A stretch of DNA of 64,000 nt from Gavia stellata. Lineage: Eukaryota > Chordata > Aves > Gaviiformes > Gaviidae. Every line of letters begins with the position of its first letter. The stretch's first letter is position 1. Position numbers and translations under genes: made by a program. The notes beneath the pieces are model-generated. The model was not told the DNA's origin and ran no database searches. It worked only from the letters and a program-made list of their open reading frames with translations. Where the stretch lies: contig NC_082610.1 in NCBI RefSeq assembly GCF_030936135.1, positions 18,424,428 to 18,488,427 of the forward strand. Direction: 5' to 3'. This document shows positions 30,627 through 43,400 of this stretch, one piece after another.

Positions 30627-33600
30627 TAAGAACAAGATAAATCCTAGGAACAGAAGCAGTTGTAGATGAGACAATGTGAAGGAATCTGGGTTGCTCCGCA
30701 TCTCCTGGGAGTCTTAAGAACTGAACTCAAAGAAGGTACACATCATCTCTTTCGCTTCTCCACTGAAAGTGCTGTGGAGGGCATCCTACACCTTCACTGA
30801 GAACAAGGTGGAAACTCATCCTTTCACCCAAGACACAGACAAGGGACAGCATAAGATATCCATCCTCCTCTCACATAGCAGTTCCTCTGCCTAAAAAACA
30901 AAAAAAAAAGGACATCATTTGATGTCCTCCTAGGTCAGTCTACTAAATCGTAGTGCACAGAAGACTAACTTGGTTGCAGTAATCAAGTTCCGTTACGTAT
31001 TTTACCATGCTTCAAGTATAGCTGGGGGTTAGTGTTTTCACAATAACCAAGAAGAGCCTGCTTCAGCATGTGGGTATCCAACTCTATTTAACAAGGCACT
31101 GTTTTCTGAGGTTTTCTGCTAACCACACATAGACTCGTTTTCAAGGGGAACATCATGATAGTTGCATACCTACTGGTGCCCGATGTCCTGAAAAAAGGGT
31201 ATTTAAAACAAAACCCCCAACTCTGTCCATCCAGAGAGACAACCGTGCTTACCAACATCACAGTCACCTTTTGCATCTCCATTGCTAGCAGGCTTATGAG
31301 CCTGAAAGCTGGAGATCAGCTATTTCTGTTTCACAAGGGACTTTGTCATATGGTGGGATGTTCCTACACAGCTAATACAGGATTGCTATGTTTAGTCCAA
31401 ATAGGAAACTCGATATACAGCTCTTCACATTCTCCTCGTGTGCAGAGGATATGGACCTGACCAAAATTTCCCCAAGCCAAACTGTGAACAGACTTAGAAA
31501 CAAAACCAAGAGCCCCTTTTGCTTTTTTGAAACCTTCCAATTTTGCGATCATGCTATAAGATGACCTCAGTTATCAAACCTTCATTCGAGTTTTTCACTT
31601 TGCTGGTCTTATCCTCTCTGGTTTGTAACCCTTTCCCTATTCCAAGGGGGGAAAAAAAAAATGAGAATAACAACCCAGGTATCTAAAGTTTGGATTTCTC
31701 CAACCCCCCAGTTTTCCAAGAAAAAGCTGAAAAGAGGTAGGCTGAAAATGCAACAGTAATCACGAGTGGATCCCAAGTAAGCCTTTGCAGGATAATTCAA
31801 CATGCTGCAAGAGAAGGCTATAGAGAAAGAGCCACACAGCAACATAAAATCAAAAAGAGCGCAGCATAAAACACGTAGAATGCCTAATGCAGATAAGGAC
31901 GACCTTAGCACACAGCAATAAAATGGCACCTTACTGTAGTACAGCTAGATGGATGCCTATGCACAAGAGTCGGCATTCACAAGATCCACAGCATTAGCAC
32001 GAAGCGGAATGGCAAATATTGATTACACTTGGGAGACTAAATTAATCTGGCCAGAGAAGATGGTTTCAGAAGCAATTGTGCTTTAATCCACTTTGTCCTG
32101 CAGTGAGGATGACCACCCAGAACAAACTAGCGACTCTCACGTAAGGCTTATGTTTTGTGTCTGCTGGGCTTCCTACCAGGCTGCGTCGACAACCCAGCCG
32201 CACTGTACAGGGATGGAGGATGGAAAGTGGCTGGTGGGGAGAACGGTTCCTGCTGCAGGAAGCAGAGGAAGGCAGATCTGGCAAAAGATCAGCCCTTTTG
32301 CCCCAAGAGTGAAGGGCAGAAGCATACAGCAGGCATGGCGAGTCCTGCAGAGACAGACCCTGGCACGAGAGCATCGCAGAGGCAACGGATTTCCACCAGC
32401 GGCTCTGCACTGGGAGCCATCGCAGCATGACCTGGCCTGAGCTGCCCTGCCAAGCAAGAGAAGGGGAACGCCGCTGGGCACAGAATTTGGTTGGTTTTCT
32501 ACGAGAAACAGCCTCAGGCAATTGGTATGAGCCCAAATTGCCACTTAGAGAAAACCTCTTGCTTCACAGCCTGCTCAGGGGTCCTGCAGCTCAGGAAGGG
32601 AGGGGAGGAGGAAAAACTGTACCTGTGCTTAAGTACCTAGAAAGCTGATGATATGGTGTTGAGTGAGAGACACGGGGGTGAGCCAGAAGGGTTTGGGAGC
32701 AAAAAGGGAACCACAAAGGGATCTGGCAGTAGGGAAAAAGAATGAACATAGTTCAGGAGGGTGGAGAGAAGCTGGGACCTCACAGCACACAAAACAGCCA
32801 GCTAAAAACCCAAGAAGAGAAACAATCTAGGATCCTTCAGCTATTGCAGTCATCTTGCTATTCACGGTCAAAAAACCCTTTCCTTGTGAATGAGCCCATA
32901 GGGCAACAGTGTTGTGCCACGGCTGTTTGGAGTACTGGGTGGATCCTAGAGGGCATCCCGTGACAGTCACTGGCCTTTCAAGAAAGGATACTGGAAAAAG
33001 ACCAGAGCTGAGGGCACTTTCCTTTGAGCTGCTTGCAGAAGCTCAGGTAGGACAAATAAAACCTGCTGACAGCCTAGCAAAACCTGTTTGCTATAAAGAA
33101 TTAAAGCTCAGTAGGATCCCACCTGGTGCACCGAAAGAGACTTCAAGAAAAAGAAGATGACTGATCAAAGAGGAGACCTTAAAATAGGTTTCTGAAAGCC
33201 ACAGGCAGAGAAGCAAGTTGAGGATAAAAGTTCTGTGGGCTCCTCCTTCTTTACATCTAAAAAGATAGCTTTGGGCAGGCTTGGGTTTGTACTGCTGCCC
33301 ATCTCAAAGTGGCATTCAAGAGAGCTTCTCTTCTAAATGGGCACCACAAAAGGAAAAAAAAACAACCCCAAACAAAACAATATGCTGCACTCAGAAGCCA
33401 TCTCCTTGAGGCAAAAAAAAAAAAAAAAAGAAGGAACACAGTCCCCGGAAGAATTCAGAAACAAAAGGTGTTTTGTAGCAGACAGAGCTATTTGTAAGCT
33501 TGGCTATGAAATAAAGCTTCTTTTTTATAGTAGGAAAAAAAAAAGAGAATGAGCTTGTTTTCACCCCCAACAACTTCCTCTCCTCTCACTGTGCCAGATG

Positions 33601-34411
33601 CTGCCTGGTTGGATCCAACCAGTTATCACCTCCCTCTACGCCATTCCTCCTTATTGCCACAACCCTCTACTATCATCCACTCAAGATAACACCAGGGTAT
33701 CCATTAACATAAACACAATATGAGCATGAGATCCAAAGACTGTTTCAAGAGGGCACAGAGACAGCAACCCAGCTCTGCCTTCCCCCTTCCTGCAAGTCGG
33801 AGGACGGTCCTTTCTGCTCTGTTGGTCTACCCAGCACAGCGGATGTTCATGTCCTACCCACCTACAACCCTATTATGGGCTGGTTCCAAGAGGTTACTGA
33901 TATCATTAAAAGTTTTTCCCCTGATTAACTCAGTAAATCTGGGTATTAGACCACAGAAGCATCTGAATTTCTGGACTACATCAGCCCCCATGCTCAGCCA
34001 GAATGACCTCCAGCTATCTGCTTCTCCTTGCAACATAACACAGGATAAGAAAAAACAGCAGATAGAGACTGTTCCTTTGAACTATGAAAGGAAAATGCAT
34101 CTTCACCCACAGAGCAGCAGCTAAGGGACTTACTCTGCAGATTAAGCTAGCATAGGCATCCAGCTTCCTAGCAGCATCAGAAAGTCAGAGACCAAAACAA
34201 ACCCGTACTGTGTACCTGCTCCCTTCCAGCTCAGAAAGTCAGGCGTTCGCCCAGAAGCAAGGCTCCAGCTGTTATCATACAGTACCTTCCAATTCACCCA
34301 AAGTGTAGCTGGCAGAAAAAAGCCCAACGTCCTGCCAGAACAGCACCAGGAGTTTGTTACACAGCACAAGGTCACACCCCACCTACCTGGTTAATGAGTT
34401 CTCCAGGCACG
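30627..34411 (-). other. LSP1 3' UTR and tail-to-tail spacer with PRR33
   Basis: No coding exon is supported here. There is a poly-A run near 33413-33429 but no recognised CR1. How much of it is transcribed as LSP1 3' UTR depends on which polyadenylation signal is used. Confidence 0.45.
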
Positions 34412-34498
34412 CTATTGCTCTGCAGCATCATCTATCAACACCTTCTTGTACTGGCCATGGCCTGTTGCAACGAATTTATACTTTTTGCCAGGAGTGGA
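34412..34498 (-). CDS. LSP1: LSP1 coding exon 10 and stop (residues 325-352)
   Basis: The acceptor CCTGTTCAG opens 87 bases encoding [20 protein letters not shown], then LIDDAAEQ and TAG (34412-34414). It matches the human C-terminus [20 protein letters not shown]. This is the villin-headpiece-like actin-binding end. Confidence 0.96.
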   Translation of the reverse strand, partial: STPGKKYKFVATGHGQYKKVLIDDAAEQ

Positions 34499-37400
34499 CT
34501 GAACAGGAGAGAAAGGAAGAGCCAAAGTCAGCATTTTTCTCCCTCAAATAGGCAGTCAAGATCAAATAACTGAAGCCAGAGGAGCACGTGATACAGTTGT
34601 CTGTAATCCCAGAGGGCTTGGACACAGCCTACCCTGTACTCCCCTCTTGCCCCTTCTGCCTGAACTCTGCACAGACCAACCACCACTTTCTATAAGCGTA
34701 AGTTAACACAGCAAGCGCAGGATGTGTAATAGTGAAAAGGAAGATGCAATGCCAGGCATGGCGAGGGAGGGCTCATCTAAGAGCCCAGAACCCCCAAGCC
34801 AGGGTTGGTTTCACCCGTGGCAAGAGCCAGTTTTGTTTACCACGTACTGGCAGCAGTACTGACCCCGGAACAGACAAGATACTTTGATCATCCTCTCCCA
34901 ACCTGGACAGTTCGAGCAGCAGCTACTTGCTGCATTTTAATAGGCATTCCCACAAACATACCAGTAGGCACAAAACCCAGGTCCATCTGCAAGTGTTGAT
35001 ACTGTCTTAGGTTCAGTTCCACTTAATTTTGCATGTTTTCGTTACTCTCGAGATTAAAAAGCATTAACAAGAGCAAAGTAGCTCACATTTGCAGTTCAAT
35101 TTGAGCCTAGAAGGCTGAGGCTCCCAACAACATGCTATTCGAGAGACCCTTCAGTACTACTGGTTATAAAACAATTTTTGCCCCCATTTTCACTAGGGCT
35201 GAAGCAATAGCAGCTCACTGTCAGGAAGAGCTCTTAGGTATGCAATTGCATTGATAGATACAGGCAGCCCTTGTCCCTTCAGAACATCACAGAGCATTAG
35301 GTGTTCAAGGAACGCGTGGATGAGGCATTGTGGGACATGGTTGAGTGGGCATGGTGGTGTTAGTTGATGGTTGGACTTGATGATCTTACAAGTCTTTTCC
35401 AACCGTAGTGATTCTGTGATCACCATCTTCTCAATACTTCCAACCCAGCCAAAGCTCTTCTCTTTTTCACAGCAGAGCATGTGCTTTCACACTCACACAG
35501 ATACTAACTCACCTTGATGTTGGTCTCGGGTTTGGGATTGCCCTTCTGTTCCCAAAGGCTTCTTTTACTCACGATGTCTCCAGCCACGATATCCTGAGAA
35601 GATGATGTTCTCATTACCGTTCGCTGCTAACGCTGCTGAACATGCCTTTGTTCACGTCCCTTTCAAACCCACACATCTGACCTCCTTTTTTTATTTATAA
35701 TATCACATCATCTGACCTATGACAGCTGCAGCTAAAACCCATGACTGTGAAAACTTCTTCCTATTCCCAGTACATCCTATGTTTTCCTCTCTCACTCTCT
35801 TCAACAAGAACTTGGATCAGAGATCCAGATGTTTATTTTCTTAAGTTCGTTAACTATTTAAGACATGTTAACATCAAGGCTTTTTTTTATGTGGAAGGAA
35901 TTTTGCTCACATAAACACAGATTTGCAACCCATTACAGAATCCGCCTCACTCACAATGACCAGAAAGTGAAATTAGGAGAGTAATACACAATACTCTCTG
36001 CATTTTCCAATTTTACAAGATTTATCACCTTAGTACTAAATCCAACTTTGTGCTGAACAACTGGAGCTCAGTTCTAGCCCCTGCAGAAGATATACACATT
36101 TTCCACACCAGCTGAATTTATTCCCATTTCAAAGCAGAGCCTCCACCAGCATCACAGAGGCTTTCCTAGCTGTACCACCAAGGAATGATTCGGGACCCTG
36201 GCAGCTCTGAGGTCACAAGGCCTTGCAACCTAGTGAAGGAGACTGGATCGCTGATATAGACGCCTTTAGAGCTGGTGGGCACCACCAATGAGCCGTACCA
36301 ACAGGCTAATGCAAATGTAATGCGAATTGTGCCCAGAGGCCAGCCCCTCTCCCCCTGCACAAGCAAGGCAAGTCCTGTGAGTGCCGTACCTTACAGGGTA
36401 GGGACTTCACAGCAGACTGAGCTGCCACCTCTCCAGTCTCCCAGAGGCTTTTTGTGCTGGCTACCATCATGCTCGTGGTGGGAAGGTCAAGAGAGGGCTG
36501 TCGGACAGGTTTTGGAGTCTTTGTGGATGTCTGGAAAATAAATAGAGAAAGATCACCATCAGGGAGTGTGTGCTTTCTTTTCCCCTATAATTGGAGGGCA
36601 TCAGGGATAAGAGGTTGTAGGAGACTTGTAGGGTCTTGCTAGCTCCTCCCGGATGCTCCCACCCTTTAAGCAGGGAACATGATGAAACAAGGATTGGAGA
36701 GCTCACTGAAGAAACCTACTTTATGCTGTGGAGGGAGATAGAGACAGGAGAAAGGGATGCTCCCATCCAAGGGGAGATGATTCAGTTGTCACCTCCCAGA
36801 TGGTAAGACTAAGAGGCATGGTGGGAGAGCAACACCTGGCAAAGAGGGCTCCTTGGAGGGTGGGGACAGACACAACACAGCAGCCCACCTCAATAGCCTG
36901 TGTGTATTGCTCCAGCCGGTCATCGATCTTCGACACGGGGAGGGGAGGCTGGGTCTTCTTTATGCTGTTACTGGAGAGCAGAAGAGAGAAGATTAAGGTG
37001 ATCCCCCGATGCCCCAGGCAGAAGGAAGGACTCTGAGGGCCACAGGCTGTCAACTCCTGCCCTTCCCCATGGCAGGGCCCTCTGGCATCCTCCATTTGGA
37101 GGAAGGGACCTGCTTTGCCCTGAGATCAACCCTAGAAATACCTTTTCTTTATTGAGCGGTTCAGCGACTCGGTTCTGTCCGTGATCTAAGGTGGGAGAGA
37201 GAAAACAAAGATATTACTTTTTTCCACGGACCTCAGGTGCATGTAGGTGACCTCAGCTGACCATAGTTCAACCACTTCTCTTCCCTGCTCCCTCACCCAG
37301 ATTTTGGTTAGAAATGCCTCACTCAGTCCCATGTTCCCATGCTGGTCACAGAGACAGCGAGCATCCCCTTTCCAAGGCAGGTGAGCAGAACCCCAACCAA

Positions 37401-40400
37401 AAGCACCAGTGCACAGTAGCAACCCAACCAGTTTCAGGGACAAACCAACAATGTGCAGCTTGACTGACAGCTGAAACAGCAACCAAGATCATTTTCCCTG
37501 CTCAAGGACCAGCTATCTTTCTCAGACACTTGGTTTCTTAGCCAGACACAAAAGAGAAAGTGGCAAGTGTGGGAAGACGAGGGGGAAAACTAGAGGCACT
37601 GCCAGCCACATCTGCAGAAGAGCCAAGCATGAAAGCAGCACTGGCATGAGTTACATCAGCTTATCCACACCAGAGAAGCACACAGACAGGGCAATACAGC
37701 ACATGGAGCCACCTGTAAGGCAGTCCTTTGGGTTAAGCCATCAGGAAAGAGAGTTTTGCACAAGAGGCTCCTGTGCAAGAACTCTTTGGCCAAGACAGGA
37801 AGGCAAGCAAACTCTTCACAACAACTGAATAAAGGACAGCTGAAGTGTTGCTGAACCTCACAGCTCTTCCATGCCCCAAAAAACAAGAACACAGAGAAAA
37901 AAAAACACTTTCAAGTCAAAGGGGCGGCTATTCCTTAACAGCAGCTCCTACAGAGCCAAGGAGCAGCAACCAAGTAACAGGGAGCCTTCTCTCCCCATAT
38001 ACCGCTGTCTGTGCCACAGGGAAACATCATCTACCAAGTTAGCAGATAAAAAGCAGTGCTAAGCGCTCATTTTAAGACACTTTCAGGATGCCAGTGCTAA
38101 CTTTTAACTAAGCAGAAGACAAGACAGTGTTACAGAGAGAACACGTTTAACAGCTGTGCCAAATAGCATAAGGCCCATTAGAGAAGAGCACAACCACCAA
38201 CAAATGGTGCGACCCTGACTGATAGAGGTATGCTAGGGAGAGCCACTCTACAGTGTCCTAACACAGCAGCGTGACAGATATCCCACCAGCCAGCAGTTTC
38301 TGCTGGGCAGGCTGTCTGCCTGCTGCCAGCTCGCTCCTTCGCTTGGTGCCGGAGGAATTGGTGCTTGCCTGAGCAGTGACTGCAGAGATTGGGTTGCCCA
38401 TCCCTCTGGGACTTTGATGGGCAGGTTGGCACCTCGTGGGGCATAACAGCACCTGAAAGGGGAATCTGGTAGATCCCTGCCCATGTCTCAGCTTCTCAAC
38501 TACAAGTAGATAAGGTATCAACAGGAAAAACCTTGCCAACCTTGCCAGAGAGATGCTGTGCAGGTGCAAACCACCCTTCTGAAATGTTAAAAAGGAGCAT
38601 CAAGTTAAACACAGAGAGGCCTAGAAACAGGCTGTAGGTGACAGTAGATCTCAGCATGACAGTCTAGGTGGGAACAAACGTCCCCTAATCTATTTGGAGA
38701 CCATCTCCCTTGGCCCCATAGGGCAATTTGTTGCAGCAAGAGTCATGCATTTCTCTGATTCAAAGCACTTGCTGAGTGCCAGAAGAAACCACAGTTGCTC
38801 ACTCAGCCAACCTCAAAACTCAGAGCTCACAAGCAGCCTGGGATGAAAACGGGGCTGGTACAAGGCTTCCCCCCTGCCATCACACGTCCCTTTTGGCCGC
38901 CAGGCCACACCGGCCCTCTGAACCCCAGACACCCCATCACACTGCCTGCCCCAGATGTGTACCTGGCCTCCACCAGCCACAGCTGGCAGGGGAGCTCACC
39001 GCCCGCTGCAGATGCTCTCGCCTTTCCACTACAAGCGGTGTTTCTGCTGAGTGTTCCCATACCAAAACACTTTCTTGGTGGTCAATGTGTTTAATTCTTA
39101 CTGTTCACACAAAGCCCTGCTTTCCTTTGGAAAGATCCCAAGTTCATATTTTTCCTGAACAGCTTTACATTCGGTTTTGTGTATTGGTGAGCTCTGACAT
39201 CACCGTTATAAAACACAGAGACTATATTTCTAAACCTTTCCCTGGGCTAATCCTAGCAGCAGCAGCTGTTAAGCTCAGGTCAGGAAGCTATGCGTGTTTT
39301 GGGGTTGTAATGACGAGAGTTTCAGCACATAAAAACGCACTGGAAGCGTTTCCCACATTTCCCCACCGGTCCCACTCCAGGGATATGCTTTGGCCATCCC
39401 CACCCCACTTTTCAAACCTAACATTAGCACATGGCCTGCATCGAAACCCACCCTTTCTCCCCTCTTTTCATTTGACTTTAAAAAGGCTTCTCTATGAAGA
39501 GCAAGAATCTGACGGCTGTAGATGATGAAACCTTCCTCTTACGATCTATTTACTGGTGCAAGAGGAAGTGCTTACACAATCCTCCCCATCCAGGAAATAT
39601 TGACTAAGAAGCAAATAGCACAGATCTAAATGCACGAAAGCAAAGATAATACCAACAGCAGATTAACAGGCTACCCAGGCCTTTCCCTCGCTGCTACCAT
39701 CAACAAGCTTAGGGCTTACAAAGACAAAAAGCCATTCATCATAGAAAACACTTATCTGTATCTATTGTATTTAAAAGCACATGCAGAGAACCAAGGATTT
39801 GTAGTAAATGCAACAGAAGTCATGAGATGCAATTCAGGTGGTGTTAAAAATGGAAGTTTCGCAAGAGCATCAATGCAGACAGATGGGATTGGGGAAAGAC
39901 AAGGTGTTTCACAGATCAGGAATACCAGTTTGTTTAAAAACTTAAGTCATAGTTTCTGCTTTTATTCTAAGTAAGATAGGGAAATTCCAGTGCTTCAAGT
40001 TTCGGGGTTGGGTTTTTTTTTTTGGGAAGGGAAGCTTCATTTTCTGATTAAGCTCACATGTCGTCTTTGATCAAATTCACAAGCTTAAAGCACAGACATC
40101 TTTCTCGCTATTACAATATTCCCTGAAGTCCTCAATGAACTTTAGACTTTTACGGTGATTGGCAAAATATACACAGAGATAGTTACAGCCTCCAACAGCT
40201 CAAGCTAGCAAAGTAGGAGGAGAGGAGGTTGACAACTAAAGAAGATGAGGGAAACACATCAGGTTATTTGTCCCAGCCTGTAGCAGGAGTGGAATAACAG
40301 GATTCACACCCTATGTTACAGTAAGACCTGGGTCATCTTTCCTCATCATTAGTTAGGTGTTCTATCGCGATAGCTGCCATCGCCTCCAGAAGGGCCCCAG

Positions 40401-43400
40401 GAACAAACCTTTGTGGAGCACGCTGCAGTGTGGTCAGAGCACAGCTCCTCCTCTTCCAGGCTAGCAGGGCTGGGGGCCTTCTGGCGTTTTTCTGGTGTTT
40501 CTTCTTCTTCTTCATTTCTCCTTCTCTTCTTTTCCTGAGTGCAGAAAATGAACAAGCCGGGAAGTGAGCTGGTCAAACTGCTTACTATGCTACAAAAGTG
40601 ATTTTTCCCCCGTCTCCTGGGCTTCCTGCTTTACACTAAACAAACACACGAGCACAGAAACTTTGACTTCACATCATCTAATTTTGCAACATCCAGGAAG
40701 AAGCTCATGTGTCATATGGGGCGGTGGGTAAATTGAAGAAATTTTGCAGGTTCAATGTTCCAAAGAGATATGGAAAGGGGTCCTTGCATCAGTTAATAAA
40801 GATTTCTTACCACTATTGAGATAAGAAAACATGAATTTCTCTAAAAAGGCCACAAGGAGAGAGAGCAGCTGCCTTTAAAATAAAGGGCTAGAAAGAGTCA
40901 CACACACTGTTCAAATGCAAGAAGCATACTAGCCTCAGCAAGTCAAAATCCATTTACAACAAAAGGTATTTGAAGCTCAGCCACACTAACGGACTTCAAC
41001 ACCACTCAAGTTCCAGCTTTGTCTCTCTCATTAACCATGTCAGAAGAGCAAAGAAAGAAAACCTCAGCTGGGAGCAATGCAAGACTTAAAGATCCATCAG
41101 GCCAAGGTGCTCCAAAGGTGCAATAAAGGCTGGGGAGAGAAAAACAAGCCGTAAAATTGAGATTTGAGTTCTCCTGAAGAGCTACTCACTGCCCACAAAA
41201 CCACAGGAGAGATAGTAGCACTTTTCTTCTCGGTATTGCAGGGACATGACTAAACCATCACAAACTCTGGGAGCAAACACACCGCCCTCGCAAGAGGACA
41301 GACGCTGCCTGCAGTGACCCCAAGAAGGCACGTAGGCAGGAGTGGCACCAGCCCCAGGTTATGCCATAAAAGCATGCCTACGTGGCCTCAACACCCAGCA
41401 GTGTAAGCAGCAATGGTGAGCTCAGTTCTTGGAGAGCAGCCCCCAGACCCAGCTCTCCCACCAGCCCTGTGGAGAGAAGGTCAGCTCCTCCTGATCCCAC
41501 CTCTTGCTCGGCTATCTCCTCTTCCTCCTGCTCTTGGACGACTTCTTCCTCCTGGCACAGCCTCTCTTCCTCCCTGATAACCACATTCTCCTCCTGGATC
41601 TCCTCCAGTCTTTCCTGATCCAGCTGGATCTGCTCCAGTTTGACTTCAGCTTCCCTCACACCACCGTCCTCTTCTTCATACGACTGTCGTGGAGACCTAG
41701 AGGTGGGGGAGAGAGGTCAAAGAAGCAAAACATGTTATGAGCCTACAGACACCATCAGGTGCCTCAGACCTCTAGAAATACGGTTTTATCACTCCCCCAA
41801 ACCTACAACTTGCTGGGTGTTTTACACCACGGCTCACAGCCACCTCACGGCCCCATCCAGTTCCAGGTGCCCAGATGTTACAGCAGTCACATCACACTCC
41901 CACACTTGGAATGTCTAAGCCGCAGCTCAACTAAGAATTGTGGCACAGCTGAAGGTATCTGCACCTTTCCAGCCCCACCGCAGGCAAGACCCACTGGAAA
42001 ACAGAGATCGGACCTCCGCTCAGCCCCTAGGCAGAGAGGACACTACCACCATGGTGTGGTGCTGGCTCAATTCACTGCTCAGCTACAGCCAAAATCCCAG
42101 GTGAACCAGCGTGCTCTGTGGTCCTAGTGCACAAACACAGATCTGACACTGCCCCCATGGTTCCCAGCATCAGTTCAACGTGGAGCAGCAAACACAGCCT
42201 TCCTCTGCCTAAACCTGTCTTCCACGTTAACGGAGCCTCTCGCTGGAGAAGGATCCAACCAACGACACGTGAACATGCTTCCCAAGATTCCCCTTTTCCC
42301 TAGCTGAAGCTGAACTGCAGGGCAAGGCTGCACAGCCACTCATGTGGTTTTTTTTTTTGTTCGCAAGGCACAGCGCTTCACAAGCAATGCTATATCTACA
42401 CCTGACCCCAAGCCTCAGTTTTGCCCGCTGGAATAAATTACACCTCTATTCATGTCACTCATGTCATAGCCCAGTAAAACAAAGGAGTCCCAAAGCAGCC
42501 AGGGTCACCCCTTGACTTCGGTTTAAAAAACCACAAGAGAGTTTGTACAAGAGGATTCCTCCAGGTCTCCGAGGCTGCAGAAAGGAGAGCCGGGAGTATG
42601 TTTAAGCAATCAGCTTTGCAAAAGCGGAGCAGCCCATGCCTTTGGGTACAGAGTCAGTGGAAGCACGTAACTCCAGAGCTCTCACTGGCTCACAGCCGCG
42701 CACCAAGATGTTATTGCCATCTTACTTTCCCCGGGCAGAGAATAGCTTTCTCCTCCCACCCATTTCTTAGAAAATCACCCGGCTTGTGACAGCAAGGCTA
42801 GAGAGCTGGCTAGCAGGCAGCTGCCAAAGTGCAAGGCTGACTCACCACTTCTGCCTCACCAGCCAGCACCAAAACATGAAGAAAAGTTCAAGCAAGACTT
42901 TTCCACCCACCTCTCTGCTGCTGGGAAGGCAGCTCACAGCCCTCCTCACTGACCGCATGGGGAAAAAGCTGATGCATATGCTGGCTCGCTTGGCTTGCTA
43001 CTAATCATGGACAGCACAGTCGCCAACAGTGAACGGGCTCTGAAGGCCCAGGTAACTAGTTTCTCTGAACCAGGATGCCAGCAATGCCTCCGGCTGAAGC
43101 GCAAGCTCATATTAAAAATTAAGGCCAGCAGATATAATGCAGTCTATAAGATGCCTTTTGCACCACACCAATTCTGTATGGGAGGCAGCTAGTCTGCTCC
43201 CACCCTCTTGCATGCAGCTGATAGCATGGATCTCCCCCCATAAAGTGGGGAACCAGAACCAAAAAGAAAACATGCCTTAGCACCAAGGCCCTCGGGGACG
43301 CACAAGCTGTTTTAGCTCAGAATCACACAGAATCCCAGAATCACTACGGTTGGAAAAGACCTGTAAGATCATCAAGTCCAACCATCAACCCAACTCCACC

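Larger units (their letters stand above)
34499..36389. other. LSP1 introns 8 and 9 (exon 9 lies between them)
   Basis: The intron at 34499-35512 contains a plus-oriented CR1 fragment. The intron at 35594-36389 has no recognised element. Confidence 0.7.

Noticed and set aside
38776..39525. 249-codon open frame on the plus strand
   Set aside because: Antisense inside LSP1 intron 5, with no motif, promoter or splice signal supporting it.
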